Of a stretch of DNA of 64,000 nucleotides, positions 34,430 to 42,336 are shown one piece after another. Origin of the DNA: Terrisporobacter glycolicus ATCC 14880 = DSM 1288 (GTDB taxonomy: Bacteria; Bacillota; Clostridia; Peptostreptococcales; Peptostreptococcaceae); the NCBI RefSeq assembly GCF_036812735.1, contig NZ_CP117523.1:806001-870000 (forward strand), given 5' to 3'. The number at the start of each line of letters is the position of its first letter. Positions within the stretch are counted from its first letter, which is position 1. A program made the position numbers and the translations under genes. Below the pieces are notes generated by a model. It saw only the letters and a list, made by a program, of their open reading frames with translations. It did not search any database and had not been told where the DNA came from.

Positions 34430-36031
34430 ATGAGTAAAAAAAATGAGAATAAGATATTTACCAAAGTTTTTGATCTTATAAATGATATAGTAAATACGTT
34501 ATCAAATAAAAGGAATAATGCAATTAATATGGAAATAATTACGGCAGATGGAGTAAGAAAAGAAATAAAAATTACTAATAATAATGTAGACTTAATTAAA
34601 ATAAATAGAAACATAATAATAATAGAAAAAGAAGCATTACGTTTAGAAGATATAGTAAAATTAAAAATATTAGATGCTAATTTGGATGATAGGATTAAAA
34701 ATATATTCCTAGCAGAAGTAGAAAATATTATTGAAAAGGAAATAATCCAAGAGCATAAAAATGCAGGGTATTATAGAGGCGGTAATAATTTATCTAAGGA
34801 AAAGAATATAGAATGGTATATACAAGAAAATAAAAATAATATAAACACAATTTATTGCAATGGAACAAAATATGATAGTTATATGAATAATATTAGATCT
34901 GTGGATAAAAAGGAAGCTTTAAGTCATGACACATCCTTAGATATAAAAAGAAAAGCTGTTTTGGAGGACTTGAAAGTAAATGTGGAAAAAAATAGCGTGT
35001 TAAGTTCCATAGAAGACAATAAGGAAAAAGTAATAAAAGATATTGAAACTGAAGAAATACTTGTTTTAACTAATAATTCTAACGAAGTTGAAGTAGCAAA
35101 ACCTATAAAAATAGAAGAAATGGGAGTAGTAACCGATATACATATGGAGGATTGTAAAGTAATTACAAATCAATCTCCTACAAAAGTAGTTAAAGATATT
35201 AAAGAAAAAAAATCAAAAGCAATAATAGATATAAAAACTGCTTGTGAAGAAAAAATAATCGGAAATGTTAATACAGATATTCAGCTAATTAAACCTAAAA
35301 CTGTTGATATTTTGATTGTTGAACCTAGTAATAAAAATATTAATAAAGAAGAAGTAAAAGATAAATACTTAACTTTTGATCCAACAGGAGAGAATTATAT
35401 AGGTATAGTACTGGATGATGGAACCTTCGAACCATTAAAAGTATCTATGAAAACTATAACAGTAGTACCTAATAATATAAAAAATATATTAGTTAATATA
35501 GATGAAAATAAAAACATAATAAATCAAGTGGTTAAAGATATAAATTATTCTAAGGATAGTTTTATAAATTCTGTAGATATTGAATACGATAATAATATAC
35601 TAGAGAAAAAAGAAGAAAATGAAACTTCCATAAACAATATTATTAATGTTTCAAATAGTAGTGTAAACAATATAGTGAATAAGGATGAAACGGCTTTTGT
35701 TGCTACTAAAGAAAATGCAGAATCAATAAAGAGTATAAAAGATGTTCAATATGATTCAGTATCTAAAATAGATAAGATAGAAAAAATAGATATGGTTAAG
35801 TCAGTTAAAACTATTGAAAGTAAAAATTATGTTGCGGAAGATGTAAAACTGGATAAAAAACCTACCAGTCTAATAAGCAGTGTGGAAATAAGTAAGGAAA
35901 ATATATCAACACCGTTTGAAGAAGATATAAATGGTGTTATCAAACAGGTCGGTAGTGGGGTTATGTTAGTAAATAACAATGATTCGGGTATAACAATTTA
36001 CTCCACATCAAAAATAAGTTCAGTACTATAA
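34430..36031 (+). CDS. large low-complexity acidic/basic protein, unknown
   Basis: A 533-residue hydrophilic protein rich in Lys, Asn, Ile, Glu and Asp and nearly free of Cys (two) and Trp (one). The start is ATG 34430, with AAAAGGAG 8 bases upstream; a GTG at 34421 overlaps that site. The first 110 residues look globular (EIITADGVRKEIKIT, LRLEDIVKLKILDANLDDRI). A middle part is disordered with VxKDI-type repeats. Residues about 313-350 hold a compact segment, YLTFDPTGENYIGIVLDDGT. Its position between Cys-rich genes suggests a spore-layer scaffold, but I recognise no family. Confidence 0.6.
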   Translation: MSKKNENKIFTKVFDLINDIVNTLSNKRNNAINMEIITADGVRKEIKITNNNVDLIKINRNIIIIEKEALRLEDIVKLKILDANLDDRIKNIFLAEVENIIEKEIIQEHKNAGYYRGGNNLSKEKNIEWYIQENKNNINTIYCNGTKYDSYMNNIRSVDKKEALSHDTSLDIKRKAVLEDLKVNVEKNSVLSSIEDNKEKVIKDIETEEILVLTNNSNEVEVAKPIKIEEMGVVTDIHMEDCKVITNQSPTKVVKDIKEKKSKAIIDIKTACEEKIIGNVNTDIQLIKPKTVDILIVEPSNKNINKEEVKDKYLTFDPTGENYIGIVLDDGTFEPLKVSMKTITVVPNNIKNILVNIDENKNIINQVVKDINYSKDSFINSVDIEYDNNILEKKEENETSINNIINVSNSSVNNIVNKDETAFVATKENAESIKSIKDVQYDSVSKIDKIEKIDMVKSVKTIESKNYVAEDVKLDKKPTSLISSVEISKENISTPFEEDINGVIKQVGSGVMLVNNNDSGITIYSTSKISSVL

Positions 36032-36041
36032 GATAATATAA

Positions 36042-36075
36042 AGGTGTGCACCTTATTTTAAGAAGGTGCACACCT
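36042..36075. terminator. hairpin between convergent genes
   Basis: A 13-bp perfect stem AGGTGTGCACCTT/AAGGTGCACACCT with an 8-base loop and no clear T run; probably a factor-assisted or weak terminator for both strands. Confidence 0.5.
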
Positions 36076-36116
36076 AACTATTTAATCAGAAAAAATTTTA
36101 ATAGAATTCTTATAAC

Positions 36117-36887
36117 CTATTCTACATCAGGTTCAGCTACAGGTTCAGTTGCAGGTGCATCTACAGCTATAGGTCCATATGAAGGACCATAGAATCCAAC
36201 AGATTCTAAGCAAACATAGCTAATTTTATTAGAACCTGTATCAGAAAGAACTAATATATTACCTACCCTACCAAGTACTTCAGCATCTGTTAAAGCTAAC
36301 CAGCCAGCAGTAAGATTCACATTGCTGCTCGTAAAAGACAGATTTCTAAATGTAGTATCACCACAGCAGCAATCATCATCCTTACAGCACTTGAACGGAC
36401 GTTTTTTATCTAGTAATGACATTAGTCTTTCTTTAAAAGACCAACCAGATCCACATTGATAGTATTCAAATTGAATAGCCTCTAAATCACATAGTGATGC
36501 TTTATCAACTGGATATGGTACAAAATATTTATATTTATAATTATAATTAGTAGGAATTGGATAATAGAAGCCATCTGCCCATATATTTATATAATCAGAT
36601 TGACAAGGGTCAATAGATTTTAGTTTAGCGCAAGGTGCTGCAGTATTATCATGATCATATGGATTAAAATACTCTAAAAAAGTACCTACTAAATACTTTC
36701 TGCCAATAAATGAAAATTTATGGAAACATACAAACTCTTTTATCTTTGGATCAAATAATAATTCTAAAGCTTTTAGCATATCTTTTTTGCAACAACATTC
36801 GTCTTTTTTACAAGAACATTCATCTTTTTCTGGATAATGTTCTTGATTTTGGCATGGTTTTGAAACCATCCAACTATTATTACTCAT
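36117..36887 (-). CDS. Cys-rich protein, probable spore coat or exosporium component
   Basis: A 256-residue protein with 17 cysteines in clusters: ECSCKKDECCCKKD near residue 23 and KCCKDDDCCCGD near residue 170. Between them lies a Tyr/Phe-rich region (GFYYPIPTNYNYKYKYFVPY). The C-terminus ends in a Pro/Ala/Glu tail, PATEPVAEPDVE. It has no export signal. Clustered Cys, aromatic patches and no signal peptide fit a cross-linked spore-surface protein; the family is not recognised. It is preceded by AGGAGTAG and, further upstream, by the long palindrome at 36906-36942. Confidence 0.6.
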   Translation of the reverse strand: MSNNSWMVSKPCQNQEHYPEKDECSCKKDECCCKKDMLKALELLFDPKIKEFVCFHKFSFIGRKYLVGTFLEYFNPYDHDNTAAPCAKLKSIDPCQSDYINIWADGFYYPIPTNYNYKYKYFVPYPVDKASLCDLEAIQFEYYQCGSGWSFKERLMSLLDKKRPFKCCKDDDCCCGDTTFRNLSFTSSNVNLTAGWLALTDAEVLGRVGNILVLSDTGSNKISYVCLESVGFYGPSYGPIAVDAPATEPVAEPDVE

Positions 36888-36905
36888 AACATCTACTCCT
36901 TCAAA

Positions 36906-36942
36906 TATTATATTATAAGCTTTCGAAGCTTATAGTATAATA
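36906..36942. repeat. 17-bp hairpin-forming palindrome in an intergenic region
   Basis: TATTATATTATAAGCTT and AAGCTTATAGTATAATA are complementary over 17 bp (one G-T pair) around TCG. No T run follows. It lies within the 36888-37124 intergenic region, upstream of the minus-strand Cys-rich gene, and may be an operator, a leader stem or a cruciform. The rest of that 237-base region shows only A/T-rich sequence. Confidence 0.6.
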
Positions 36943-37106
36943 TATTTATAAAATAAAATAATGTTACTAAATAAGTATAAAAAACTAAAATTTTGCTAAA
37001 TATTGATGTATTTTAGGAATAATAGATGACTAATTTTAAAATATTTAGAAATAATTTTATGTTACAAAATAAGATATCATTTAAAAGCTTTTATATTAAA
37101 ATAAAA

Positions 37107-37130
37107 AACTGACAAATATAATTGTCAGTT
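37107..37130 (-). terminator. terminator overlapping the 3' end of the next gene
   Basis: On the minus strand, AACTGACA pairs with TGTCAGTT across 8 bases and is followed by TTTTTAT. The stem includes the stop codon of the gene at 37125-37847. Confidence 0.75.
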
Positions 37131-37847
37131 AAAATATATATATTTTTTATGATAAATATCTCCAGTATTATAAGTAGTATTATAAAAATATTTTCTTATT
37201 TTTTTATGACACATTAAATCCATCAGAATTTCATAATTAATAAATACCCTTCCTAAAAGACCGTCAATATTAGAATGGCAATCGTATTTAGGAGATATAA
37301 ATATATAATCTGGATTAACTTCAGCATTTAAGCGGTGGTCCACATCTATAAAATTATTATCTAAATCATGATTAGCAGGTATGCAACATTTGTTCATTAA
37401 AATAGTCTCTATATAATCTTTAGACTTTCCGGTAGCTTCAAAATATATTTTTTTACAATTATCAGTATGAGCTATAGCCTTAAATTCTAATATAAGTGAA
37501 ATTTGTAATTTAAGCTTTTCTATGATACTAAATAAGATTTTATTATAGTTATCTTTTGGCAAATTAATAAATACGTCCTTTATATTGATACAATCATGAA
37601 GTAAAGATTTATCTGTATCTACATATTTACCATTGATTAACAATTCTTTTTCTACTTTAGAAATATTATATTGCAATCTTGTTTCTAGGACTTCAACTTT
37701 GCAATTTTTAGGCAATTTTAAATTTTTACATAAAGTAAAATACATTGGAAAACTTGAATTTGCAGCAATTGTAGCAATATCAGAATCCAAAAATTTTTTT
37801 ACCGTTGATGGACATATTATGTTGTTATGACAGTCATAATTTTTCAT
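37125..37847 (-). CDS. hypothetical protein of the Cys-rich island
   Basis: A 240-residue soluble protein with no signal peptide, about 10 cysteines and a Lys/Tyr/Ile-rich composition. Segments include SSFPMYFTLCKNLKLPKNCK, VEVLETRLQYNISKVEKELL and LQISLILEFKAIAHTDNCKK, which alternate beta-strand-like stretches as in outer spore-layer proteins with DUF3794-like folds. That comparison is weak. The start follows TAGGAGGGAGTATTT. It is transcribed alone, 237 bases upstream of another minus-strand Cys-rich gene. Function unknown. Confidence 0.6.
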   Translation of the reverse strand: MKNYDCHNNIICPSTVKKFLDSDIATIAANSSFPMYFTLCKNLKLPKNCKVEVLETRLQYNISKVEKELLINGKYVDTDKSLLHDCINIKDVFINLPKDNYNKILFSIIEKLKLQISLILEFKAIAHTDNCKKIYFEATGKSKDYIETILMNKCCIPANHDLDNNFIDVDHRLNAEVNPDYIFISPKYDCHSNIDGLLGRVFINYEILMDLMCHKKIRKYFYNTTYNTGDIYHKKYIYFN

Positions 37848-38069
37848 AAATACTCCCTCCTATCAAGTATATTTTATAATATGAAAAAAAAATAATTTGG
37901 TGAAGCATTTTTATGTAAATAATATAAATTTGAATAGATAAAAACACTAAATTTAGTGTCAATTATTAGAAATATTCATATATATAGGGAAAGAAGGTAA
38001 TTCTTATTAAAAAACTTAATGAGTGATTAAATACAAGGATTAAGTACATTAATAGCAGCGATTTAAATT
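37848..38069. other. intergenic region with a 16-bp palindrome
   Basis: A/T-rich sequence upstream of the divergent genes. The perfect palindrome ACACTAAATTTAGTGT (37944-37959) is the only structured element seen; it may be an operator. No credible open frame. Confidence 0.4.
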
Positions 38070-38303
38070 TCTAATTATCATCAATGCAGACCTTCCTATA
38101 CAGCAGCATCATTACAAAGAAAATATAGGCAAATGTGTTATTTTAACATGGCGAGCTATGGAAATAGAGGTCTTGCCCATACTAACGTCAAGATAGATGT
38201 GGCTGAAGTAGCAAGAAATAAGTATTATAAAAGTTTTTACGAAACTGTTAAAGAATTAAAATATAAAAAGAGTATTCTTAGACTAAAAAGGTGGGATAAG
38301 TAG
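38070..38303 (+). pseudogene. short open frame, possibly a remnant or a small coupled gene
   Basis: The frame is open for 77 codons from 38070 to TAG at 38301-38303, without a start supported by a good ribosome site. Possible ATGs are at 38133 and 38148; TATAGG lies a few bases before 38133. The encoded segment (MASYGNRGLAHTNVKIDVAE, then YYKSFYETVKELKYKKS) looks protein-like, with more G+C than the surroundings. Its stop overlaps the GTG of the next gene (TAGTG). It could be a C-terminal fragment of a decayed gene or a small upstream gene. I recognise no homologue. Confidence 0.35.
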
Positions 38304-39127
38304 TGTATCATATATTTAATTTAAAATTTGTTTATAAAATATTAAACGAAATGAAGTTTGATTTGTTTTGTGATAAAAGATGTTATCATAAAGAATTTGA
38401 CGACTGTCATAATGATTTTAAACATTGTGAAAAAGACTGCATAGATGATATGCATAGTTGTCAAGATCATGAAGATTGTGAATGTGATGAAAAACATCAT
38501 GAAAATTGTCATGACCATAATTGTTGTGATAAGGAGCGCCATCCAAAAGAAGTAGAAATAATAAGAAATATTACGGAAAATTTTTTAGAAGAAGACTTGT
38601 GCATTGATAAACTACAGGGATGGAATAAAGATTGTAATTGCATTAGCTTATTAGATGTATTAATGACAACACTTTTTGATATAGAGGAATGTACTAACTG
38701 TAAGAAAAACTATGGTTATCTATTACAAATAGACAAATTTGAATGTATATTAAAAAATTTAAAAAATTTACTTTGTCAATTAAAATGTCTATTTAGTAAA
38801 AGATGTGACTTGATATCAGATGTTTTATGTAAATTATTTAAAATAATAGATTTGATAGAAAGTATAATTTCGAAAATAAGTAATATAGAGTGCTTATGTA
38901 AGTCACATATGGATTGTAAGTGTGAACTAATAGAATGTATGGTGTGTGAATTAGAAGATGAAATAAATTCGTTAGAAAACGTAGTATTAGAATTGGCGAG
39001 TACAATATTTGAATTAGCATCAAAAGAAATACTAAACTGTACAGCTTGTGGAGTATCAGAATGTGAAAAAGATAGAAAAAGAAATTCTTCGAAAAAACAT
39101 TGTGAAGGAAGTTGTTATAAAAACTAA
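38303..39127 (+). CDS. Cys/His-rich protein, probable spore-surface component
   Basis: A 274-residue protein with 32 cysteines and a His-rich N-terminal part (HEDCECDEKHHENCHDHNCC). The C-terminal 170 residues are helical with regularly spaced cysteines (ECILKNLKNLLCQLKCLF, DCKCELIECMVCELE), suggesting metal binding or dense disulphide cross-linking. The start is GTG 38303, behind AAAGGTGGG, overlapping the previous TAG; ATG 38351 is an alternative without a ribosome site. It has no signal peptide. It fits the Cys-rich spore-layer set of this island; no family is recognised. Confidence 0.6.
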   Translation: MYHIFNLKFVYKILNEMKFDLFCDKRCYHKEFDDCHNDFKHCEKDCIDDMHSCQDHEDCECDEKHHENCHDHNCCDKERHPKEVEIIRNITENFLEEDLCIDKLQGWNKDCNCISLLDVLMTTLFDIEECTNCKKNYGYLLQIDKFECILKNLKNLLCQLKCLFSKRCDLISDVLCKLFKIIDLIESIISKISNIECLCKSHMDCKCELIECMVCELEDEINSLENVVLELASTIFELASKEILNCTACGVSECEKDRKRNSSKKHCEGSCYKN

Positions 39128-39138
39128 TAAGTTTGTAA

Positions 39139-39339
39139 TACAAGGTATTAATTAAGGAGGTATTTGACGATTTATTTTCTAGCGTAACTTTGATAAATTA
39201 TTCTAGTGTATATTCTTCTTGTTATTCACAATATATTGATGATTTTAATCATAAATTTTTAAAAAGTAAATATCCTAATTTTTATACCATTGTGAAAAAT
39301 ACAAGAGATATAAGTGTACTTCATACTAATTGTAAATAA
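39139..39339 (+). pseudogene. open frame without a usable start codon
   Basis: A strong AAGGAGG (39154-39160) sits inside a frame that stays open from 39139 to TAA at 39337. It encodes a Ser/Tyr/Cys-containing peptide (VFDDLFSSVTLINYSSVYSS, then CYSQYIDDFNHKFLKSKYPN) but has no ATG/GTG/TTG after the ribosome site until TTG 39190. It is probably the remnant of a small gene whose start was lost or frameshifted. The rest of the 39128-39451 gap holds a terminator. Confidence 0.35.
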
Positions 39340-39348
39340 CTTTAAATA

Positions 39349-39385
39349 AAAACATCTTATATGATATAGGATGTTTTATTTTTTT
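39349..39385 (+). terminator. terminator
   Basis: AAAACATCTTATA pairs with TATAGGATGTTTT (one T-G pair), followed by ATTTTTTT. Confidence 0.75.
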
Positions 39386-39451
39386 ATTATTGTAACTATA
39401 TTTAACTAATAAAAATATAAATAATTAAATAGAATTATTGGAGGGATTATA

Positions 39452-39727
39452 ATGAAATGTTGTTCTTATAAAATAGGAGTAATAGTAGAAATAATGGAGA
39501 GTAATGATGAAAGGTATAAGTTAGTCACGATAGGACAGAATCCGAAGGATATTTATACATTTACAAGACTTGTTGTAAGTGATGAAACTCTAATATTGGA
39601 TCGTAAGTACAATGAAATTACTGTAGAAGATTTAAATATAGGTGATTTAGTTGTGGCTTATCATTCTAATATTATGACAATGAGTATACCGCCACAAACA
39701 AGTGCCTATATTATAGAAGTAAAATAA
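39452..39727 (+). CDS. small beta-barrel-like protein, unknown
   Basis: A 91-residue protein without a signal peptide. The pattern is mostly beta: KIGVIVEIMESNDERYKLVT, LILDRKYNEITVEDLNIGDL, VVAYHSNIMTMSIPPQTSAY. The ending, with GDLVV followed by S-PPQT-A, resembles the DUF3221/OB-like domains of small exported Firmicute proteins, but here the domain is cytoplasmic or spore-associated. The start follows GGAGGGATTATA. It is monocistronic at the right edge of the Cys-rich island. Function unknown. Confidence 0.6.
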   Translation: MKCCSYKIGVIVEIMESNDERYKLVTIGQNPKDIYTFTRLVVSDETLILDRKYNEITVEDLNIGDLVVAYHSNIMTMSIPPQTSAYIIEVK

Positions 39728-39732
39728 AATTC

Positions 39733-39812
39733 GCTTCACTTGAGCCACTGTGTGGGTGAATTACTTCATATGGTCAACGATATATCATCGTCACCACATC
39801 GAATAAATATGT
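39733..39812. repeat. GC-richer structured intergenic element
   Basis: About 80 bases with clearly higher G+C than the flanks. They contain ACGATATATCATCGT and GGTGA/TCACC pairings. The stretch ATGGTCAACGATATA resembles the reverse complement of part of 61077-61118 (ATGGCGCCAACGATATA). It may be a decayed dispersed repeat; it encodes nothing visible. Confidence 0.4.
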
Positions 39813-39917
39813 TACTCAAAATTCACTTTTTTATGATAAATGATGTATCCGTTTAGGAAATTATATTATAATAAAAGAATAATATCAATTTGGAAAAATT
39901 AACAAGGAGATGATGAA

Positions 39918-40400
39918 ATGGCAAAAAAACAACAAAAGACTAATGCCATGAGAATATTAGATGCTAAGAAAATAGAGTATAATATGTATACTTATGAAGC
40001 TGATGATAACCATATAGATGGAATAAGTGTGGCACACAAATTAAATCAAGATGAAAATATGGTATTTAAAACTTTAGTAGCTCAAGGGGCCAGTAAAAAC
40101 TTTTATGTTTTTGTAATACCTGTGGCAGAAAGTTTAGATATGAAAAAGGCAGCAAAGTCAGCTGGAGAAAAGAATGTAGAAATGATTCATGTTAAAGATA
40201 TAAATAAAGTAACCGGATATATTAGAGGAGGATGCTCTCCTGTGGGAATGAAGAAGTTATATCCTACATTTGTACATGAAAGTGGCAAGGATTTAGAAAA
40301 CATAATTGTAAGTGGAGGAAAAATTGGGTTTCAAATTGAGTTAAACCCTGAAGACTTACAAAAGGCTATAAACTTTGAATATGCAGATATTATAAAATAA
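39918..40400 (+). CDS. ybaK: Cys-tRNA(Pro) deacylase YbaK/EbsC family
   Basis: A 160-residue editing enzyme that hydrolyses Cys mischarged on tRNA-Pro. Family features are TNAMRILDAKKIEYNMYTYE near the N-terminus, VFKTLVAQG, the catalytic Lys region within it, GYIRGGCSPVGMKK (the GxxxGxxSPhG loop) and ENIIVSGGKIGFQIEL. The length equals the family's. The start follows GGAGATGATGAA. It is monocistronic, with a hairpin directly after the stop. Cytoplasmic. Confidence 0.93.
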   Translation: MAKKQQKTNAMRILDAKKIEYNMYTYEADDNHIDGISVAHKLNQDENMVFKTLVAQGASKNFYVFVIPVAESLDMKKAAKSAGEKNVEMIHVKDINKVTGYIRGGCSPVGMKKLYPTFVHESGKDLENIIVSGGKIGFQIELNPEDLQKAINFEYADIIK

Positions 40401-40429
40401 GGCATACCTTTTGGTATGCCTTAAAACCT
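40399..40429. terminator. terminator between ybaK and the LytTR gene
   Basis: A 10-bp perfect stem AAGGCATACC/GGTATGCCTT with a TTTT loop, used in both directions and overlapping both stop codons. Confidence 0.7.
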
Positions 40430-41158
40430 TTTTGTTCTGTAAAATCTATAAAGAAAATCTTTTTCTAGTGATTTGCTCAAGGTTGCTGTTTCTTGAAAAT
40501 TAATAAATCTTATTTCAAGAGAGGATTTATTAATTGGTATAACCTTATGTATTAACTTTAAATTAACTATATATTGTTTGTGAGAAGTGAAAAAATTTGG
40601 TGGTAATCTTTTAGATAAATCCTCAATATTTTCATAGAATTTTATTACATCATGATCTCTAGTATAAAGATTTATAGCTCTAGAATTTTTTTCAAACATA
40701 ACGATATCATCAAAGTTAAGCATATGAACTTGTTTTCTTACTTTATATACAAATAAGGTGTCTTCGATAAAGTTACTTTTAGCTAATTTATGAGAATTAA
40801 TATGATCTATGGCAATATTTAAAGAATCTAAAATCTTCTCCTTCGTAAATGGCTTTACTATAAAATCAACAGGGTGAACTTTGAAACTTTCCAAACTATA
40901 ATCAGCAAAACCTGTTACAAAGATTATATGAACATCTTCATCTATCTTTGCAATTTCCTTTGCGCAATCAATTCCATTTTTATGAGGCATATCAATATCC
41001 ATTATAAGTAAATCTATTTTTTCGCTTTTAATAAACTCTATGGCATCAATACCATTTTTTGCTTTTTTAACATAATCGACATAGCCAGAATTTTTTATTA
41101 TATTTTCTATATCATCTCTTATAGCTTTATCATCATCACATATTAAAACTTTTATCAT
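40421..41158 (-). CDS. LytTR family response regulator
   Basis: A 245-residue AgrA/LytR-type regulator. The receiver domain (1-120) has the acidic CDDD pocket, the phospho-acceptor Asp in LLIMDIDMPHKNG, FVTG and the Lys in VKPF. The LytTR DNA-binding domain (about 135-240) has IVMFEKNSRAINLYT and FTSHKQYIVNLKLI. It is preceded by AGAGGAGATAATTCTA and follows the kinase gene after 15 bases. The divergent FtsX-type ABC operon is its most likely target. Confidence 0.92.
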   Translation of the reverse strand: MIKVLICDDDKAIRDDIENIIKNSGYVDYVKKAKNGIDAIEFIKSEKIDLLIMDIDMPHKNGIDCAKEIAKIDEDVHIIFVTGFADYSLESFKVHPVDFIVKPFTKEKILDSLNIAIDHINSHKLAKSNFIEDTLFVYKVRKQVHMLNFDDIVMFEKNSRAINLYTRDHDVIKFYENIEDLSKRLPPNFFTSHKQYIVNLKLIHKVIPINKSSLEIRFINFQETATLSKSLEKDFLYRFYRTKRF

Positions 41159-41173
41159 TAGAATTATCTCCTC

Positions 41174-42109
41174 TTAACAGTATTTCGGTATTAAAATAGT
41201 AAATTCAGTTAAAAATTCATCACTACTTGCAAAAATATGATAACCATATTTATCTAAAATATTTTTCACAAGATAAAGACCATAACCCCTGTTATCTCCA
41301 TCCTTAGTTGAAAATCCTTCTTCAAAAATACTCTCTGTATTATATATCTGTGGACCGTTATTTTTTATTGATATAACATATTGAAACTCATCTTCGTAGA
41401 CGAAAAGTTTTATATATTTATTATCTTTTTTTATGGTAGACAGAGAATCAATAGCGTTGTCAATTATGTTTAAAATTACGGAACTCATATCGCTTGGCTC
41501 AATCACCAAGTTATCAATAAAATCTTGGATATAAACATCAAATGTAATATTTTTCATAAGGCACTCTTCGTATTTTAGTGAAGAAATGGCATCTAAATAA
41601 GATACTTTGCCGTATCTAGAAGTTTTAGATCTAAAACTATTAGATATATTTGTTATATAATCTTTTGCATCCTTATTCAAGTTATTATTAAGTAGGGAAT
41701 AAACCACTTGCAAATGTTTAAGATAATCATGTTTTTGACTTCTAAGTTTAGCTATAATACTGCTCTTATGCTCTATTTTATTATTTAATTTATTTAATTC
41801 ACATTTGTATTCATACTTCATATTCAATGTTTTTGAAAGTTCATAGCCAAGATATAAAGAAAAAATCATTAATGTAAAGGCTAATACTGATATAAAAACA
41901 CCTTTTGTCAATAAACTATCATTTAATTTATATAATGCAAACGTAAATATTTTATAAGCTATTAAAAATAATATTGAAGATATACATAAACTAAAAATAT
42001 TTCTTTTTCCAAAACTCATCTTTCTATAAAAATCATATCTATAAAAAATTAAATTACTACCCATAAAAACTACTAAAATACCCATTGTAAATATAAAAAT
42101 ATTATACAT
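41174..42109 (-). CDS. GHKL sensor histidine kinase (AgrC-like)
   Basis: A 311-residue membrane kinase. Three hydrophobic segments (about residues 2-20, 40-60 and 68-90) form a short sensor. The dimerisation and phosphoacceptor region has SQKHDYLKHLQVVYSLL, and the ATP-binding domain has SSVILNIIDNAIDSL (N box) and GYGLYLVKNIL (G box). The start follows AAGGAGTTAAAT. It is the first gene of the two-gene operon. AgrC-like kinases sense peptides or membrane-active compounds; no peptide gene was found nearby, and the neighbouring ABC exporter suggests antimicrobial-peptide sensing. Confidence 0.9.
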   Translation of the reverse strand: MYNIFIFTMGILVVFMGSNLIFYRYDFYRKMSFGKRNIFSLCISSILFLIAYKIFTFALYKLNDSLLTKGVFISVLAFTLMIFSLYLGYELSKTLNMKYEYKCELNKLNNKIEHKSSIIAKLRSQKHDYLKHLQVVYSLLNNNLNKDAKDYITNISNSFRSKTSRYGKVSYLDAISSLKYEECLMKNITFDVYIQDFIDNLVIEPSDMSSVILNIIDNAIDSLSTIKKDNKYIKLFVYEDEFQYVISIKNNGPQIYNTESIFEEGFSTKDGDNRGYGLYLVKNILDKYGYHIFASSDEFLTEFTILIPKYC

Positions 42110-42259
42110 ATTTAACTCCTTAGTTTTCCATTTATATTAGAAGTATATCATTTATAAAAAAATATGTAAAAAGTTGAAATTTACATAAATGAACTTAAAA
42201 TGTGCAATTATATCTATGGAAGTGAACAAATAACTATAAAAAAGTTGAAAAAACTTGAT

Positions 42260-42288
42260 TTGATAGAATTATTTTTCACATATATAAT
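42260..42288 (+). promoter_or_regulatory. promoter of the FtsX-type ABC operon
   Basis: TTGATA (42260-42265), a 17-base spacer and TATAAT (42283-42288) make a near-consensus promoter. AAGTTGAAAAAACTT lies just upstream (42243-42257), and a similar AAAAAGTTGAAA occurs about 71 bp earlier; these are candidate response-regulator sites. Confidence 0.7.
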
Positions 42289-42336
42289 GAACTTATTCAA
42301 GAAGAGAGTTTATTCAGATGGAAGGGAGCAAAACAA

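Noticed and set aside
32222-39727. Interpretation of the Cys-rich island as a prophage or integrative element
   Set aside because: No integrase, terminase, structural phage gene, conjugation gene, tRNA or flanking att-like repeat was found.
42166-42257. Two AAAAAGTTGA copies as a LytTR direct-repeat operator
   Set aside because: They are about 71 bp apart, not the 20-23 bp expected for tandem LytTR sites, so I list them only as candidates.
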